33,007 nucleotides of DNA from assembly GCA_022562935.1 (NCBI GenBank), contig JADFOI010000027.1:1-33007 (forward strand), read 5' to 3'. How positions within the stretch are numbered: position 1 is the stretch's first letter; every line of letters begins with the position of its first letter. The notes beneath the pieces are model-generated. The model was not told the DNA's origin. It saw only the letters and a list, made by a program, of their open reading frames with translations, and searched no databases. Of the stretch, positions 1 to 8,217 are shown in pieces. The position numbers and the translations under genes are program-made. This DNA is from Acidobacteriota bacterium (lineage in GTDB: Bacteria > Acidobacteriota > UBA6911 > RPQK01 > JADFOI01).

Positions 1-1
1 C

Positions 2-345
2 TGGACTGAGGTGACGTCCGAGGAGTTTTGGGGCCCGCATACCGCCGTGGTGAAATCAGCTCTAGACGAGCACAGCGCCGACGTCGACCGTCTAGTGGCG
101 GAACGTATGGCGGGCGCCCGAATTCGGTTCGACGAGACCATTGGAGGTCTTGAGGATCTTCACAAGGAAGCTGTCTTGTCGATTAGTCATAGTCGACGAG
201 ATGCCGAGGTTGACCACGACGAATTCTGGCCATGGGAATGTCCTGTTTGTGCTTCACCGGCGGTGGTGCACGGCTATACCGAAGACACCGATTATGAAGT
301 CGATGGAGATGGTACGAGCGCGTATCCCATTCTTACGTTCTTCGC
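2..345 (+). CDS. Partial gene, zinc-ribbon-like protein, truncated at both ends
   Basis: The frame is open from the left edge; the first possible start inside the window is a GTG at base 11. The product is acidic. It has the segment FWPWECPVCASPAVVHG, with a CPVC pair typical of a zinc knuckle, followed by the acidic run YEVDGDG. From memory, small proteins of this kind carry a second Cys pair shortly after such a run, but here the frame enters the antisense of secA instead and stays open by chance to 475. The gene therefore seems cut at about 340-346, exactly at the secA stop codon. I see no family I can name with certainty. A contig join or a real rearrangement would both explain it. Confidence 0.45.
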
Positions 346-3039
346 TCAGTCGCTCCCGCAGCATTTCTTGTATTTTTTACCCGAGCCGCAGGGACAGGGT
401 TCATTGCGACCGACTTTACGGGTGCTTCTGACCACCGTTTTCACGGCTGCTGCACTTTGCTGCCCTTGGGGCTGACTGGGCCGCCAAACGGGCTCGGGGT
501 TGTCCTCGGGTTGGGAATAACTCAAGGGCTGCTGCTGACGGCGGGTCCTCAGAAGGTCTCGTTCGTCTTCCTCGGTGATCGGTCGCAGCAAGAAGAGCAT
601 CCGAACCATTTCCTCAGTAGCCCGGTCCCAGAGCTCCTCGAACATCGAAAACGACTCTCTTTTATACTCCACCAGAGGATCACGTTGTCCATAACCTCGC
701 AGACCAATACCTTCTTTGAGATGGTCCAGAGCCAGTAGGTGATCCTTCCACTGCTGATCCATAATCTGCAGCATCACCATGCTCTCGTACCATCGCATCA
801 TTTTCGCCCCGACCTGGCTTTCCTTCTCCTGGTACTTCGTCTTAATCCGATTAAGCAGTTCTTCTTCCAACTGAGGACGCGATAATTGATCCACATTTTG
901 AGGAAGATCGATCCCGTAAACCCGACGCAGGTTGACCTTCAGGTTCTCCAGATCCCACTCCTCCGGATCGGTCTCCAGATGGGCATAGCTATCCAGAAAT
1001 TCGATGACGAGGTCCTCAGCCAGCCCCAGAATGTATTCTTTCTGGTCTTGTCCCTCCAACATCTCGCGGCGGAATCGGTAGACCTCCACCCGCTGTTTGT
1101 TCATGACATCGTCGTACTCCAGGAGATGCTTCCTGACTTCGAAGTTCCTGCCCTCTACCTGCTTCTGGGCTCGTTCAATCTGGCGGGTAATCAACTTGGA
1201 TTCGATGGGAACGCCTTCCTCCATTCCGAGTTTCTGCATAAGTCCGGAAATATTTTCGGAGCCAAAGATTCGCATGAGATCGTCCTCGAGCGACAAATAA
1301 AAGCGGCTGGAGCCGGGATCTCCCTGGCGACCGGATCGACCTCGGAGCTGATTGTCAATGCGCCGAGCCTCATGTCGCTCGGTGCCAATGATGTGAACCC
1401 CACCCAGTTCGATCACCTTATCGTGCTCCTCTTGCCAAACCGGTGACAGCTTCTCCACTTCTTTTTGATACTCCTCCGGATTCTCCTGCGGGTTCAGGTT
1501 TCGAGCCTGCAGATTCATCTTGGCTTTAGTCTCCGGAGGGGTTCCCCCAAGAATAATGTCGGTGCCGCGCCCGGCCATATTGGTGGCAATGGTCACTGCC
1601 CCGATCTTGCCCGCCTGGGCGACGATCTCGGCCTCCCGCTCATGATACTTGGCGTTGAGAACCACATGCTTGATGCCACGGCGTTTCAGGAGGGTGGAGA
1701 GCCGCTCAGACTTTTCGATGGAGGTGGTCCCTATCAGCATCGGGCGCCCCAATTCATTGAGTTCCTTGGCCTCATCGGCTACCGCATTGAATTTCTCCCG
1801 CTCCGAACGGTACACCAAATCGGGATATTCGGTCCGAATCAGTGGCTTGTTGGTGGGAGTAACCACAACCTCCAGCTTGTAGATCTTCTCGAACTCAGTG
1901 GCTTCCGTCTCGGCTGTTCCCGTCATGCCTGCCAGCTTGTCGTACATACGAAAGTAGTTTTGAAAGGTGATGGTAGCCAGGGTCTGGTTCTCGCGTTCGA
2001 TGCGCACACCCTCCTTCGCCTCCAGCGCCTGGTGTAGGCCGTCAGAGTAACGGCGCCCCGGCATGAGGCGCCCCGTAAACTCGTCTACGATGATCACCTG
2101 GCCGTCCTTGATCATGTAATCCGCGTCTCTCTTGAACAGCGTGTGAGCCTTCAGGGCCTGTTGAATATGATGAACCAGCTCCATGTGGTTTGGATCGTAG
2201 AGGTTCTCGATTCCCAGAAACTTTTCCCCTTTCTCAACACCTGATTCCTGAAGGACGACCGTCCGGGCCTTCTCGTCAATCTTGTAGTCCTGTTCACGCA
2301 CCAGGCGCGGGATCAGTTTATCGATCTTGTAATATTTGTCGGTGGATTCTTCAGAAGGACCACTGATAATCAAAGGCGTCCGGGCTTCATCCACAAGGAT
2401 GGAGTCCACTTCGTCGACGATGGCATAGTGGTGAGACCTCTGGACGCAGTCCTGGAGCGAGTATTTCATGTTGTCGCGCAGGTAATCGAAGCCGAACTCG
2501 TTGTTGGTCCCATAGGTGACATCCGACAGGTAAGCCGCCCTGCGCTCCGGTTCGGGCATGTCGTGCCCGATCACACCGACGCTCAGGCCCAGAAAGTGGT
2601 AGATCGGTCCCATCCATTCGGCATCACGCCGGGCCAGATAGTCATTCACCGTGATCACGTGAACACCCTTACCGGTCAGGGCGTTGACGTAGACAGCAAG
2701 AGTGGCGACCAGGGTTTTCCCTTCCCCAGTCTTCATCTCAGCAATTTTGCCCCGATGAAGGACCTCACCACCGATGAGCTGCACATCGAAATGACGCATA
2801 TTCAGGGTGCGCCGGCCCGTTTCGCGAACCGCAGCAAAGGCTTCGGGGAGAATATCGTCAAGCGATTCGCCCAGTTCCAGACGGGATTTGAACTCGGGGG
2901 TCTTGGACTTCAGATCAGCATCCGAGAGCTGGGAGATTCCCTTCTCCAGCTCATTGATGCGATCCACCAAGGGCTGAATCCTTTTTAACCCTCGCTCGTT
3001 ATGACTCCCCACGATCTTGGTCAGAATCGTGTTAAACAT
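346..3039 (-). CDS. secA: Protein translocase ATPase SecA
   Basis: SecA is the motor of the general secretion pathway. It binds preproteins at the inner membrane and drives them through SecYEG by ATP hydrolysis. The 897-residue product has normal family length. Visible motifs are the Walker A segment [10 protein letters not shown] (about residues 101-110), the DEAD-like [13 protein letters not shown], the second nucleotide-binding fold with [10 protein letters not shown] and [13 protein letters not shown], and the C-terminal zinc-binding tail with [13 protein letters not shown], which normally contacts SecB or the ribosome. The start [19 protein letters not shown] matches the family N terminus, with an AGGGG sequence just upstream. 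It diverges from guaB across a 92-base gap. Its 3' end is peculiar because unrelated coding sequence begins immediately after the stop, with no 3' untranslated region or terminator. Confidence 0.98.
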   Translation of the reverse strand: MFNTILTKIVGSHNERGLKRIQPLVDRINELEKGISQLSDADLKSKTPEFKSRLELGESLDDILPEAFAAVRETGRRTLNMRHFDVQLIGGEVLHRGKIAEMKTGEGKTLVATLAVYVNALTGKGVHVITVNDYLARRDAEWMGPIYHFLGLSVGVIGHDMPEPERRAAYLSDVTYGTNNEFGFDYLRDNMKYSLQDCVQRSHHYAIVDEVDSILVDEARTPLIISGPSEESTDKYYKIDKLIPRLVREQDYKIDEKARTVVLQESGVEKGEKFLGIENLYDPNHMELVHHIQQALKAHTLFKRDADYMIKDGQVIIVDEFTGRLMPGRRYSDGLHQALEAKEGVRIERENQTLATITFQNYFRMYDKLAGMTGTAETEATEFEKIYKLEVVVTPTNKPLIRTEYPDLVYRSEREKFNAVADEAKELNELGRPMLIGTTSIEKSERLSTLLKRRGIKHVVLNAKYHEREAEIVAQAGKIGAVTIATNMAGRGTDIILGGTPPETKAKMNLQARNLNPQENPEEYQKEVEKLSPVWQEEHDKVIELGGVHIIGTERHEARRIDNQLRGRSGRQGDPGSSRFYLSLEDDLMRIFGSENISGLMQKLGMEEGVPIESKLITRQIERAQKQVEGRNFEVRKHLLEYDDVMNKQRVEVYRFRREMLEGQDQKEYILGLAEDLVIEFLDSYAHLETDPEEWDLENLKVNLRRVYGIDLPQNVDQLSRPQLEEELLNRIKTKYQEKESQVGAKMMRWYESMVMLQIMDQQWKDHLLALDHLKEGIGLRGYGQRDPLVEYKRESFSMFEELWDRATEEMVRMLFLLRPITEEDERDLLRTRRQQQPLSYSQPEDNPEPVWRPSQPQGQQSAAAVKTVVRSTRKVGRNEPCPCGSGKKYKKCCGSD

Positions 3040-3060
3040 GACCCCTAGATTCTACCACCA

Positions 3061-3131
3061 TCCCGCAGATCACGTGTTCCCGCGGGGTTTGCGGGATAGC
3101 ATCTGCGTGATCCCTGGGTTATAATCCGTTA
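3061..3131 (+). promoter_or_regulatory. secA-guaB divergent promoter region with guaB -10 box and inverted repeats
   Basis: A perfect TATAAT lies at 3120-3125, only six bases before the guaB ATG, and no Shine-Dalgarno sequence is visible. If this is the -10 box, transcription would start at or next to the A of the ATG, giving a leaderless mRNA. No good -35 box is seen at the right distance. Upstream are interleaved inverted repeats: GCAGAT (3065-3070) with ATCTGC (3101-3106), GATCACG (3068-3074) with CGTGATC (3106-3112), and TCCCGC with GCGGGA. They could be an operator for either gene. The function is inferred. Confidence 0.4.
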
Positions 3132-4595
3132 ATGGAGATCCCTGAAGCCTTAACCTTTGACGATGTTTTGCTGATGCCGGCCAAGAGTAAGGTCTTGCCC
3201 GGTGAAGCAGATCTTCGAACACACTTTTCTCGAAATGTCCCCCTGAATATCCCTCTGTCGTCCGCGGCCATGGATACGGTGACGAAGGCTAAGCTGGCCA
3301 TTGCCCTGGCCGGGCAGGGAGGGATTGGGATTATCCACCGCAATCTGTCCGTCGAAGCCCAGGTTGCCGAGGTGGATAAGGTGAAACGCTCCGAATCCGG
3401 CATGATCGTGGATCCTGTCACCATGCGGCCCCAGGATCGAATCCGGGATGTTTTAGAGGTGATGGACCGACACAAGATCTCAGGCGTTCCCATTACCGAC
3501 AAGAACGGAAAACTGCTGGGTATTCTCACCAACCGTGATCTGCGATTTGAAACCAATCTGGATCTTCCGGTTTCGCAACTGATGACCAAGCACAATCTGG
3601 TCACGGTGCGCCAGGGAATTTCCATGGAGAAGGCCAAGAAAACACTCCACGAACACCGCATCGAAAAACTGCTGGTGGTGGACAAAAACAACCAGCTGAA
3701 GGGTCTGATTACCATCAAAGACATCATGAAGGTGATCTCCTATCCCGATGCAGCCAAGGATTCCTATGGCCGCCTGCGAGTAGGAGCAGCCGTGGGTGCC
3801 AGCGGAGATTATCTGGAGAGGGCCAGCGAATTGGAAAAAGCCAAGGTCGATGTCATCGTCATGGATACGGCTCATGGGCACACGGCACGTGTCTTGACGG
3901 CAGTCCGCGAACTCAAGAAGGTCTTGAAAAAGGTGGACCTGGTGGTGGGTAACATCGCAAGCGGGGAGGCGGTCCGCGAACTGGGAGATCTGGGCGTGGA
4001 CGGTGTCAAGGTAGGCATGGGACCCGGGAGTATCTGCACCACTCGTGTGGTCACGGGAGCCGGAGTCCCCCAAATCACGGCCATCCTGAATACAGCCAAG
4101 GTGGCCCGCAAGATGAAGCTTCCTCTCATTGCTGACGGCGGAATCAAATATTCGGGGGATATCAGCAAAGCTTTGGCCGCAGGTGCCGACTGCGTGATGG
4201 CCGGGAACCTGTTTGCGGGCACCGACGAATCTCCGGGTGAATTGGTCTTTTATCAAAACCGCAGCTACAAAACCTACCGGGGAATGGGGTCGCTGGGAGC
4301 CATGGGCGAGGGTGGCGCCGATCGCTACGGACACGACGAGGTCATCGATGGGGAACGCAAAGTGGTTCCGGAAGGCATCGAAGGGCGAGTTCCCTACAAG
4401 GGCAGCATGGAAGATCTGATCCCGGTCCTCATGGGTGGAGTCCGGGCTGGAATGGGGTACTGTGGGGTCAAGAACATTCAAGAGCTGAGGACCAAGACCC
4501 GCCTCATTCGAGTCAGTCACCTGGGACTGCGCGAATCTCATGTTCACGACGTCATCGTGACCAAGGAAGCACCCAATTACCGGTTAGGGGACTAG
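3132..4595 (+). CDS. guaB: Inosine-5'-monophosphate dehydrogenase
   Basis: GuaB oxidises IMP to XMP with NAD+, the committed step of GMP synthesis, in the cytosol. The 487-residue length is standard. The N terminus has the family segment [11 protein letters not shown]. Two CBS domains occupy roughly residues 92-205 and interrupt the TIM barrel. The catalytic loop reads GPGSICTTR with the nucleophile Cys302, followed by the IMP-binding segments [10 protein letters not shown] and the flap region with GSLGAM. The start chosen is the ATG at 3132, the only one giving the normal N terminus; it lacks a Shine-Dalgarno sequence and sits directly behind a TATAAT. The gene stands alone, convergent with the aromatic operon. 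A long antisense frame inside it is a by-product of codon bias. Confidence 0.97.
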   Translation: MEIPEALTFDDVLLMPAKSKVLPGEADLRTHFSRNVPLNIPLSSAAMDTVTKAKLAIALAGQGGIGIIHRNLSVEAQVAEVDKVKRSESGMIVDPVTMRPQDRIRDVLEVMDRHKISGVPITDKNGKLLGILTNRDLRFETNLDLPVSQLMTKHNLVTVRQGISMEKAKKTLHEHRIEKLLVVDKNNQLKGLITIKDIMKVISYPDAAKDSYGRLRVGAAVGASGDYLERASELEKAKVDVIVMDTAHGHTARVLTAVRELKKVLKKVDLVVGNIASGEAVRELGDLGVDGVKVGMGPGSICTTRVVTGAGVPQITAILNTAKVARKMKLPLIADGGIKYSGDISKALAAGADCVMAGNLFAGTDESPGELVFYQNRSYKTYRGMGSLGAMGEGGADRYGHDEVIDGERKVVPEGIEGRVPYKGSMEDLIPVLMGGVRAGMGYCGVKNIQELRTKTRLIRVSHLGLRESHVHDVIVTKEAPNYRLGD

Positions 4596-4607
4596 CGCGC
4601 TTCGCGC
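4595..4607. repeat. GC hairpin module GCGCGCTTCGCGC, copy 1
   Basis: This short palindrome starts at the last base of the guaB stop codon. The same word recurs at 8241-8253 (inside the trpF end), 10721-10733 and 21040-21052, with decayed forms near 13039 and 21138. A T-rich stretch starts about 25 bases later (4632-4656), too far away for a classical intrinsic terminator. Confidence 0.6.
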
Positions 4608-4650
4608 ACAGAAAATAGAAAAAGAAAATTCGTTTTATTTTTTATTTTTT

Positions 4651-4721
4651 AATTTGTTTGGAATTTGGAGTTTTGAATTTTGAATTTCCGCAGACCGCTG
4701 ACCACGGTCAGCGGTCTGCGG
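4651..4721. repeat. Intergenic repeat family A, copy 1 (A/T-rich arm plus long palindrome)
   Basis: An A/T-rich arm built of TTTGGA and TTTTGAATTT units (4651-4687) leads into a perfect inverted repeat with two 16-base arms and a 2-base loop at 4688-4721. The palindrome contains the last codons and the stop of aroF, so the AroF tail Ala-Ala-Asp-Arg is encoded by the repeat. Related copies lie at 13068-13145 and 21164-21243, each at the 3' end of a minus-strand gene. On the minus-strand transcript the hairpin is followed by A-rich rather than U-rich RNA, so it is not a standard terminator. Confidence 0.75.
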
Positions 4722-5739
4722 CAGCGACGGCTGTTTTCCTACCCACTGCCCCCGCAATCACTTTCAGCTCTCCCATAAGATCCTCAAACTGTTCTAAAGT
4801 CATGGTTTGAGCCCCATCACAGATGGCATTGTCGGGATCGTGATGGACTTCCAGGAGCAATCCATCCGCACCCGCTGCCATGGCCGCTCGTGCCAAAGGG
4901 GGAACCTTATCCCGAATTCCTATGGCGTGGCTGGGGTCGACCACAATAGGCAGATGGCTCAGTTCGTGAATCACCGGGATGGCTGAAATGTCCAGAGTAT
5001 TCCGGGTGTGAGTCTCAAAGGTTCGGATCCCTCTCTCGCATAGAATCACGCGGTGATTCCCTTCCGACATGATGTATTCGGCGGCCAGCAGCAGATCGGA
5101 AATGGTGGCACTCATCCCGCGCTTGAGAAGGGCGGGAATATCGGTCTGGCCAATGTCGCGTAGAAGACCATAGTTCTGCATGTTGCGGGCTCCGATCTGA
5201 ATAATGTCGATGTATTCCTGGGCCAAGGGCAGTTGACTCGATTCCATAATCTCGGAAATCACCAGCAACCCGTGATTGTCGGCTGCCTTGCGAATACTCT
5301 TCAATCCCTCCTCTCCATGTCCCCGAAACGAGTAAGGCGAAGTGCGAGGCTTGAAAGCTCCACCCCGGATCACCTTGGCTCCTGCGGCTCTGATTCTTTC
5401 CCCGATCCGATTGCACTGCTCGTAATCCTCGATCGTGCAGGGGCCCGCCATGATTACCGTCTCGCCGCCGCCGATTTTCACATCCTTGATCTCGATGACG
5501 GTTCCCTCAGGGCGAAAGGCTCGTGAAGCCAGCTTATAAGGCTGAGTGATGCGGTGGACCTCCTTAACGCCGTCCACCAACTCATAGTCGCGGGTGTCCA
5601 CCACCTTGGCACCTACGGCCCCCAAAATGGTGCGCTCCACACCCGTGGAGCGGTGCACGTCAAATCCCTGAGCGACCAGTTTTTCGATCACCCTTTCAAT
5701 CTGACTGTCTGTAGCATTTTGCTTCATGACGATAACCAT
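4708..5739 (-). CDS. aroF: 3-deoxy-7-phosphoheptulonate (DAHP) synthase, type I beta
   Basis: This enzyme condenses phosphoenolpyruvate with erythrose 4-phosphate, the entry step of the shikimate pathway. The 343-residue product has an N-terminal ferredoxin-like regulatory domain (about 1-70, beginning MVIVMKQNAT) before the barrel, as in the Thermotoga-type enzymes. Barrel motifs include IMAGPCTIED, RGGAFKPRTSPYSFRG, QIGARNMQN, KRGMSATISD, CERGIRTFE and VDPSHAIG. The first ATG is preceded by AAGGAG at a good distance. It follows aroQ by six bases, so the two are co-translated; mutase and synthase are known to act together in some bacteria. The C-terminal codons lie in a repeat palindrome. 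Regulation is probably by the aromatic leader upstream of aroQ. The symbol could equally be aroG. Confidence 0.95.
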   Translation of the reverse strand: MVIVMKQNATDSQIERVIEKLVAQGFDVHRSTGVERTILGAVGAKVVDTRDYELVDGVKEVHRITQPYKLASRAFRPEGTVIEIKDVKIGGGETVIMAGPCTIEDYEQCNRIGERIRAAGAKVIRGGAFKPRTSPYSFRGHGEEGLKSIRKAADNHGLLVISEIMESSQLPLAQEYIDIIQIGARNMQNYGLLRDIGQTDIPALLKRGMSATISDLLLAAEYIMSEGNHRVILCERGIRTFETHTRNTLDISAIPVIHELSHLPIVVDPSHAIGIRDKVPPLARAAMAAGADGLLLEVHHDPDNAICDGAQTMTLEQFEDLMGELKVIAGAVGRKTAVAAADR

Positions 5740-5745
5740 GGTTTG

Positions 5746-6072
5746 TTACTCCTTCTCTATCTTCTTTGCAGTCTGCTGCTCCTGTGTCCTCTCAGGGTCT
5801 TCGGGGCCTCTGGACTCCCGCTCGGCCCGCCTGGACTCATCGATAATTCTTTCGAACAGGCGCTTGACCGCCTCCTTGCTCAAGGGGCCATTGGCCTCCT
5901 TCCAAACCCGGCCAATGACCGCCTCTTCGCGTCTCGGATCGTAAATCTCAATGTCCAACTTGTGTTTCAGCTTTCCGATCTCAATGGCGTATTGACTGCG
6001 TTGATTGAGAAGCTTCACCAGTTCCAGATCGAGCTCATCGATTCTTTTGCGCCACTTCGCGATGTCATCCAT
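5746..6072 (-). CDS. aroQ: Chorismate mutase, AroQ class (stand-alone)
   Basis: It converts chorismate to prephenate, the branch towards Phe and Tyr. The 108-residue protein shows the all-helical AroQ pattern: RKRIDELDLELVKLLNQR in helix 1, AIEIGKLK, then IEIYDPRREEAVI and a final helix LFERIIDESRRAE. About 20 charged residues extend past the fold. No dehydratase or dehydrogenase domain is attached. The ATG is the first in frame after the leader terminator, with a weak GGA upstream. Position between trpA and aroF places a Phe/Tyr-branch enzyme at the end of the trp operon, behind its own attenuator. Because aroF follows after six bases, a mutase-DAHP synthase complex giving feedback control is plausible, but this is inference. 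Confidence 0.93.
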   Translation of the reverse strand: MDDIAKWRKRIDELDLELVKLLNQRSQYAIEIGKLKHKLDIEIYDPRREEAVIGRVWKEANGPLSKEAVKRLFERIIDESRRAERESRGPEDPERTQEQQTAKKIEKE

Positions 6073-6105
6073 TGGTCAAATCCGTGTCATCCGCGCGATA
6101 CAAAC

Positions 6106-6138
6106 AAAAAAAGCCGTGAGTAGCGCCCTACCCACGGC
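6106..6138 (-). terminator. Intrinsic terminator of the aromatic leader (before aroQ)
   Basis: On the minus strand GCCGTGGGTAG pairs with CTACTCACGGC (11 pairs including one G-U) around a GGCG loop, and seven T follow (6112-6106). This is a strong Rho-independent terminator placed between the leader ORF and aroQ. The segment AAGGCCGTGG at its 5' arm is shared with the trp leader terminator at 12832-12866, which suggests that the two attenuators are related. Confidence 0.92.
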
Positions 6139-6165
6139 CTTGTCAATCTCGCTTGTGACTTGTAC

Positions 6166-6234
6166 CTATACCGGCGGGCGGGGTCTCTTCTTGTGCCACC
6201 AATAAAACAAGTAAAAGTTGCAAGCTAAACTCAT
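6166..6234 (-). CDS. Aromatic leader peptide (22 aa, F-Y-L-F-Y-W-W)
   Basis: An ATG at 6234, 21 bases after the trpA stop, opens a 22-codon frame ending in TAG at 6166. Residues 7-13 are Phe-Tyr-Leu-Phe-Tyr-Trp-Trp, so six of seven consecutive codons specify aromatic amino acids (TTT, TAC, TTG, TTT, TAT, TGG, TGG). The rest is basic and proline-rich (His-Lys-Lys-Arg, then Pro-Arg-Pro-Pro). A modest AGTAGG lies upstream. The position just before a strong terminator and the chorismate mutase and DAHP synthase genes marks it as a sensor peptide whose translation, not product, matters. It responds in principle to shortage of any of the three aromatic amino acids. Confidence 0.85.
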   Translation of the reverse strand: MSLACNFYLFYWWHKKRPRPPV

Positions 6235-6255
6235 AAGCCTACTCACGCTAGCCAA

Positions 6256-7029
6256 TCAGGGAGCTGAAATCAAGTCTTTTCTGACATATTCTCCAACTTT
6301 TTGGGCCAGATCCGCCTCGGATCGGTGGGTCTCTATAAAACTCACAATGGCCGAACCCACCACTGCCGCGTCTGCATACTTCCAGACCTTGCTCACATCC
6401 TGAGCCGAAGTAATCCCAAAGCCCACGGCAATGGGAAGCTGGGTGTAGCGGCGAAGTCGCTTCACCGTTTTGGGAACCGAAGCCTCCACATCGGACTGCC
6501 TCCCCGTGACGCCAGTACGGGCCACCAGGTACACAAAACCCCGACTGACTTCACGAATCTTCTGGAGCCGCTGGTCCGAAGAGGTGGGAGCCGCCAGAAA
6601 GATGGTATCCAGGGCCTCCAAAGGCTCCATCCGAGAGTATTCCTCGGGGGTGAGGTCAGAGATCAATACCCCATCCAGGCCCGCCTCCGCACCTTCCCGG
6701 TCCAGCTTCTCCAATCCGTAACTCAAAACCGGATTCATGTAAGTCATAAAAACCAATCCGACTTCCGTCTCCCTTCGTATCTGACGAATCAGATCGATGT
6801 AATGGGCGAAAGAGTAACCGTGCCGGAGAGCCTGAAAGGACGACTTTTGAATAATGGGGCCATCGGCAATGGGATCCGAGAAAGGAATGCCGATTTCAAT
6901 GACCTGGCAACCGCTCGCCGCCAGGGCCAGGACGATCTCTCGCGTGGTTTCCAGGTCAGGATGACCCGCCGTCACAAAGGGAATAAAGCACTTCTTATTT
7001 CTGGCGAAGATCTCTGATAATCTCGACAT
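6256..7029 (-). CDS. trpA: Tryptophan synthase alpha chain
   Basis: TrpA cleaves indole-3-glycerol phosphate to indole and glyceraldehyde 3-phosphate; indole is channelled to TrpB. The product of 257 residues starts [10 protein letters not shown], the usual N terminus. I chose the ATG at 7029 because GGAG lies six bases upstream; a GTG at 7041 in the same frame would add METR-like residues. Catalytic residues are visible as Glu45 in [11 protein letters not shown] and Asp56 in ADGP. Further motifs are [32 protein letters not shown] and VGFGITS. It overlaps the trpB end by 35 bases, which favours coupled translation. The aromatic leader follows its stop by 21 bases. Confidence 0.96.
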   Translation of the reverse strand: MSRLSEIFARNKKCFIPFVTAGHPDLETTREIVLALAASGCQVIEIGIPFSDPIADGPIIQKSSFQALRHGYSFAHYIDLIRQIRRETEVGLVFMTYMNPVLSYGLEKLDREGAEAGLDGVLISDLTPEEYSRMEPLEALDTIFLAAPTSSDQRLQKIREVSRGFVYLVARTGVTGRQSDVEASVPKTVKRLRRYTQLPIAVGFGITSAQDVSKVWKYADAAVVGSAIVSFIETHRSEADLAQKVGEYVRKDLISAP

Positions 7030-8209
7030 CCTTGTCTCCACGACCGGAAAGGTTGATGATCACCCGCAGATCACTCGGATCGGACCCGATTAGTTTAGTT
7101 AACTCTTTTATTTTCATGCAATAAGCCACAGCATGGGAGGACTCCAGCGCAGGGATGATGCCTTCCAGCTCACTGAGTATCTTAAAGGCCTCCAGGGCCT
7201 CCTTATCGGAAACCGAGGTGTAATCGACTCGTCCCAGGTCCCGAAGATAAGCATGCTCAGGCCCGATGGAAGGATAGTCAAGTCCGGCCGAGATGCTGTG
7301 GGTGGCCGAGACCTGGCCCAGCTCATCCTGCAGCAGGTAGCTGTAGGTTCCGTGCAGAACCCCCGGCCTGCCCCCCTGGAAACGAGCCGCATGCTGGCCC
7401 AGATCCTGCCCCTCTCCACCTGCCTCCACTCCCACCATCCGCACCTGCTCATCCTCGAGGAACTCATAAAAAAGGCCAATGGAATTACTGCCTCCGCCCA
7501 CACAGGCGACCAGCAGATCAGGAAGCTTTCCCTCCAGTTCCAGAATCTGCCGGCGTGCTTCTCGGCCGATCACCGACTGAAAGTCGCGTACCATGGTGGG
7601 ATAAGGATGAGCACCCAGCACGGAACCCAACAAATAATGAGTATTCTCGACGTTCGTCACCCAGTCTCTCATGGCCTCATTGATGGCATCCTTGAGCGTG
7701 CAGCTTCCCGCATCCACCGGAGTCACCCGGGCTCCCAGAAGCTCCATACGAAAGACATTCAGAGCCTGCCGCCGCATGTCCTCAACGCCCATATAAACCT
7801 CACACTCCAGATCCAGCAGGGCACAGACGGTGGCCGTCGCTACCCCATGCTGGCCGGCTCCTGTTTCGGCAATAATTCGGCTTTTTCCCATGCGGCGAGC
7901 CAAGAGGCCCTGGCCCAGAGCATTGTTGATCTTATGAGCTCCCGTATGACAAAGGTCCTCTCGCTTCAGATAGACCCGGTAACCCACATGCTCGGAAAAG
8001 CGACGGGCGTGAAAAAGCGGGGTGGGGCGCCCTGCAAAAAAGTGCAGAAGTTCCTCGAGCTCTTTCTGGAACTCCTCATCGGCACGGGCTTCCCCATAAG
8101 CCTCTTCCAACTCTTCCAAGGGGGACATGAGCGTTTCCGGCACGAATACACCCCCGTAGGCGCCAAAATGGCTTGAATCGGGAGTCGGTAACTTTGATTG
8201 TTTACCCAT
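6995..8209 (-). CDS. trpB: Tryptophan synthase beta chain
   Basis: TrpB joins indole and serine with pyridoxal phosphate to give tryptophan. The 404-residue protein begins with [14 protein letters not shown] after a short polar leader. The PLP lysine is Lys93 in [19 protein letters not shown]. The phosphate-binding loop is VGGGSNSIG, the allosteric region shows [13 protein letters not shown], and the end has NLSGRGDKD. An AGGAGGG Shine-Dalgarno at 8221-8227 overlaps the end of trpF, eight bases upstream of the start. It is the standard TrpB1 type, matched with the neighbouring trpA. Confidence 0.98.
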   Translation of the reverse strand: MGKQSKLPTPDSSHFGAYGGVFVPETLMSPLEELEEAYGEARADEEFQKELEELLHFFAGRPTPLFHARRFSEHVGYRVYLKREDLCHTGAHKINNALGQGLLARRMGKSRIIAETGAGQHGVATATVCALLDLECEVYMGVEDMRRQALNVFRMELLGARVTPVDAGSCTLKDAINEAMRDWVTNVENTHYLLGSVLGAHPYPTMVRDFQSVIGREARRQILELEGKLPDLLVACVGGGSNSIGLFYEFLEDEQVRMVGVEAGGEGQDLGQHAARFQGGRPGVLHGTYSYLLQDELGQVSATHSISAGLDYPSIGPEHAYLRDLGRVDYTSVSDKEALEAFKILSELEGIIPALESSHAVAYCMKIKELTKLIGSDPSDLRVIINLSGRGDKDVEIIRDLRQK

Positions 8210-8217
8210 TTTTTAAC

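Larger units (their letters stand above)
6106..6234 (-). promoter_or_regulatory. Aromatic (Phe/Tyr/Trp) leader attenuator controlling aroQ-aroF
   Basis: The 182-base trpA-aroQ gap contains a leader ORF, competing pairings and a terminator. By eye, GCUUG (6225-6221) and ACUUGU (6212-6207), the latter in the Tyr-Leu-Phe codons, can pair with CAAGC (6155-6151) and ACAAGU (6163-6158) just past the leader stop. The downstream segment AAGCGAG (6154-6148) can instead pair, with a bulge, to the terminator 3' arm CUCACGGCUU. The C-rich end of the leader can pair with GGGUAGGGCG in the terminator. A ribosome stalled on aromatic codons would thus favour read-through. The logic follows classical attenuation; the folds are not computed. 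Whether RNA arrives from the trp promoter or from an internal one is unclear. Confidence 0.8.

Noticed and set aside
3480-4547. 355-codon open frame antisense to guaB
   Set aside because: It lies wholly within a clear IMP dehydrogenase gene, has a composition rich in His, Gln and Asp, has no motif, and is explained by codon bias of the opposite strand.
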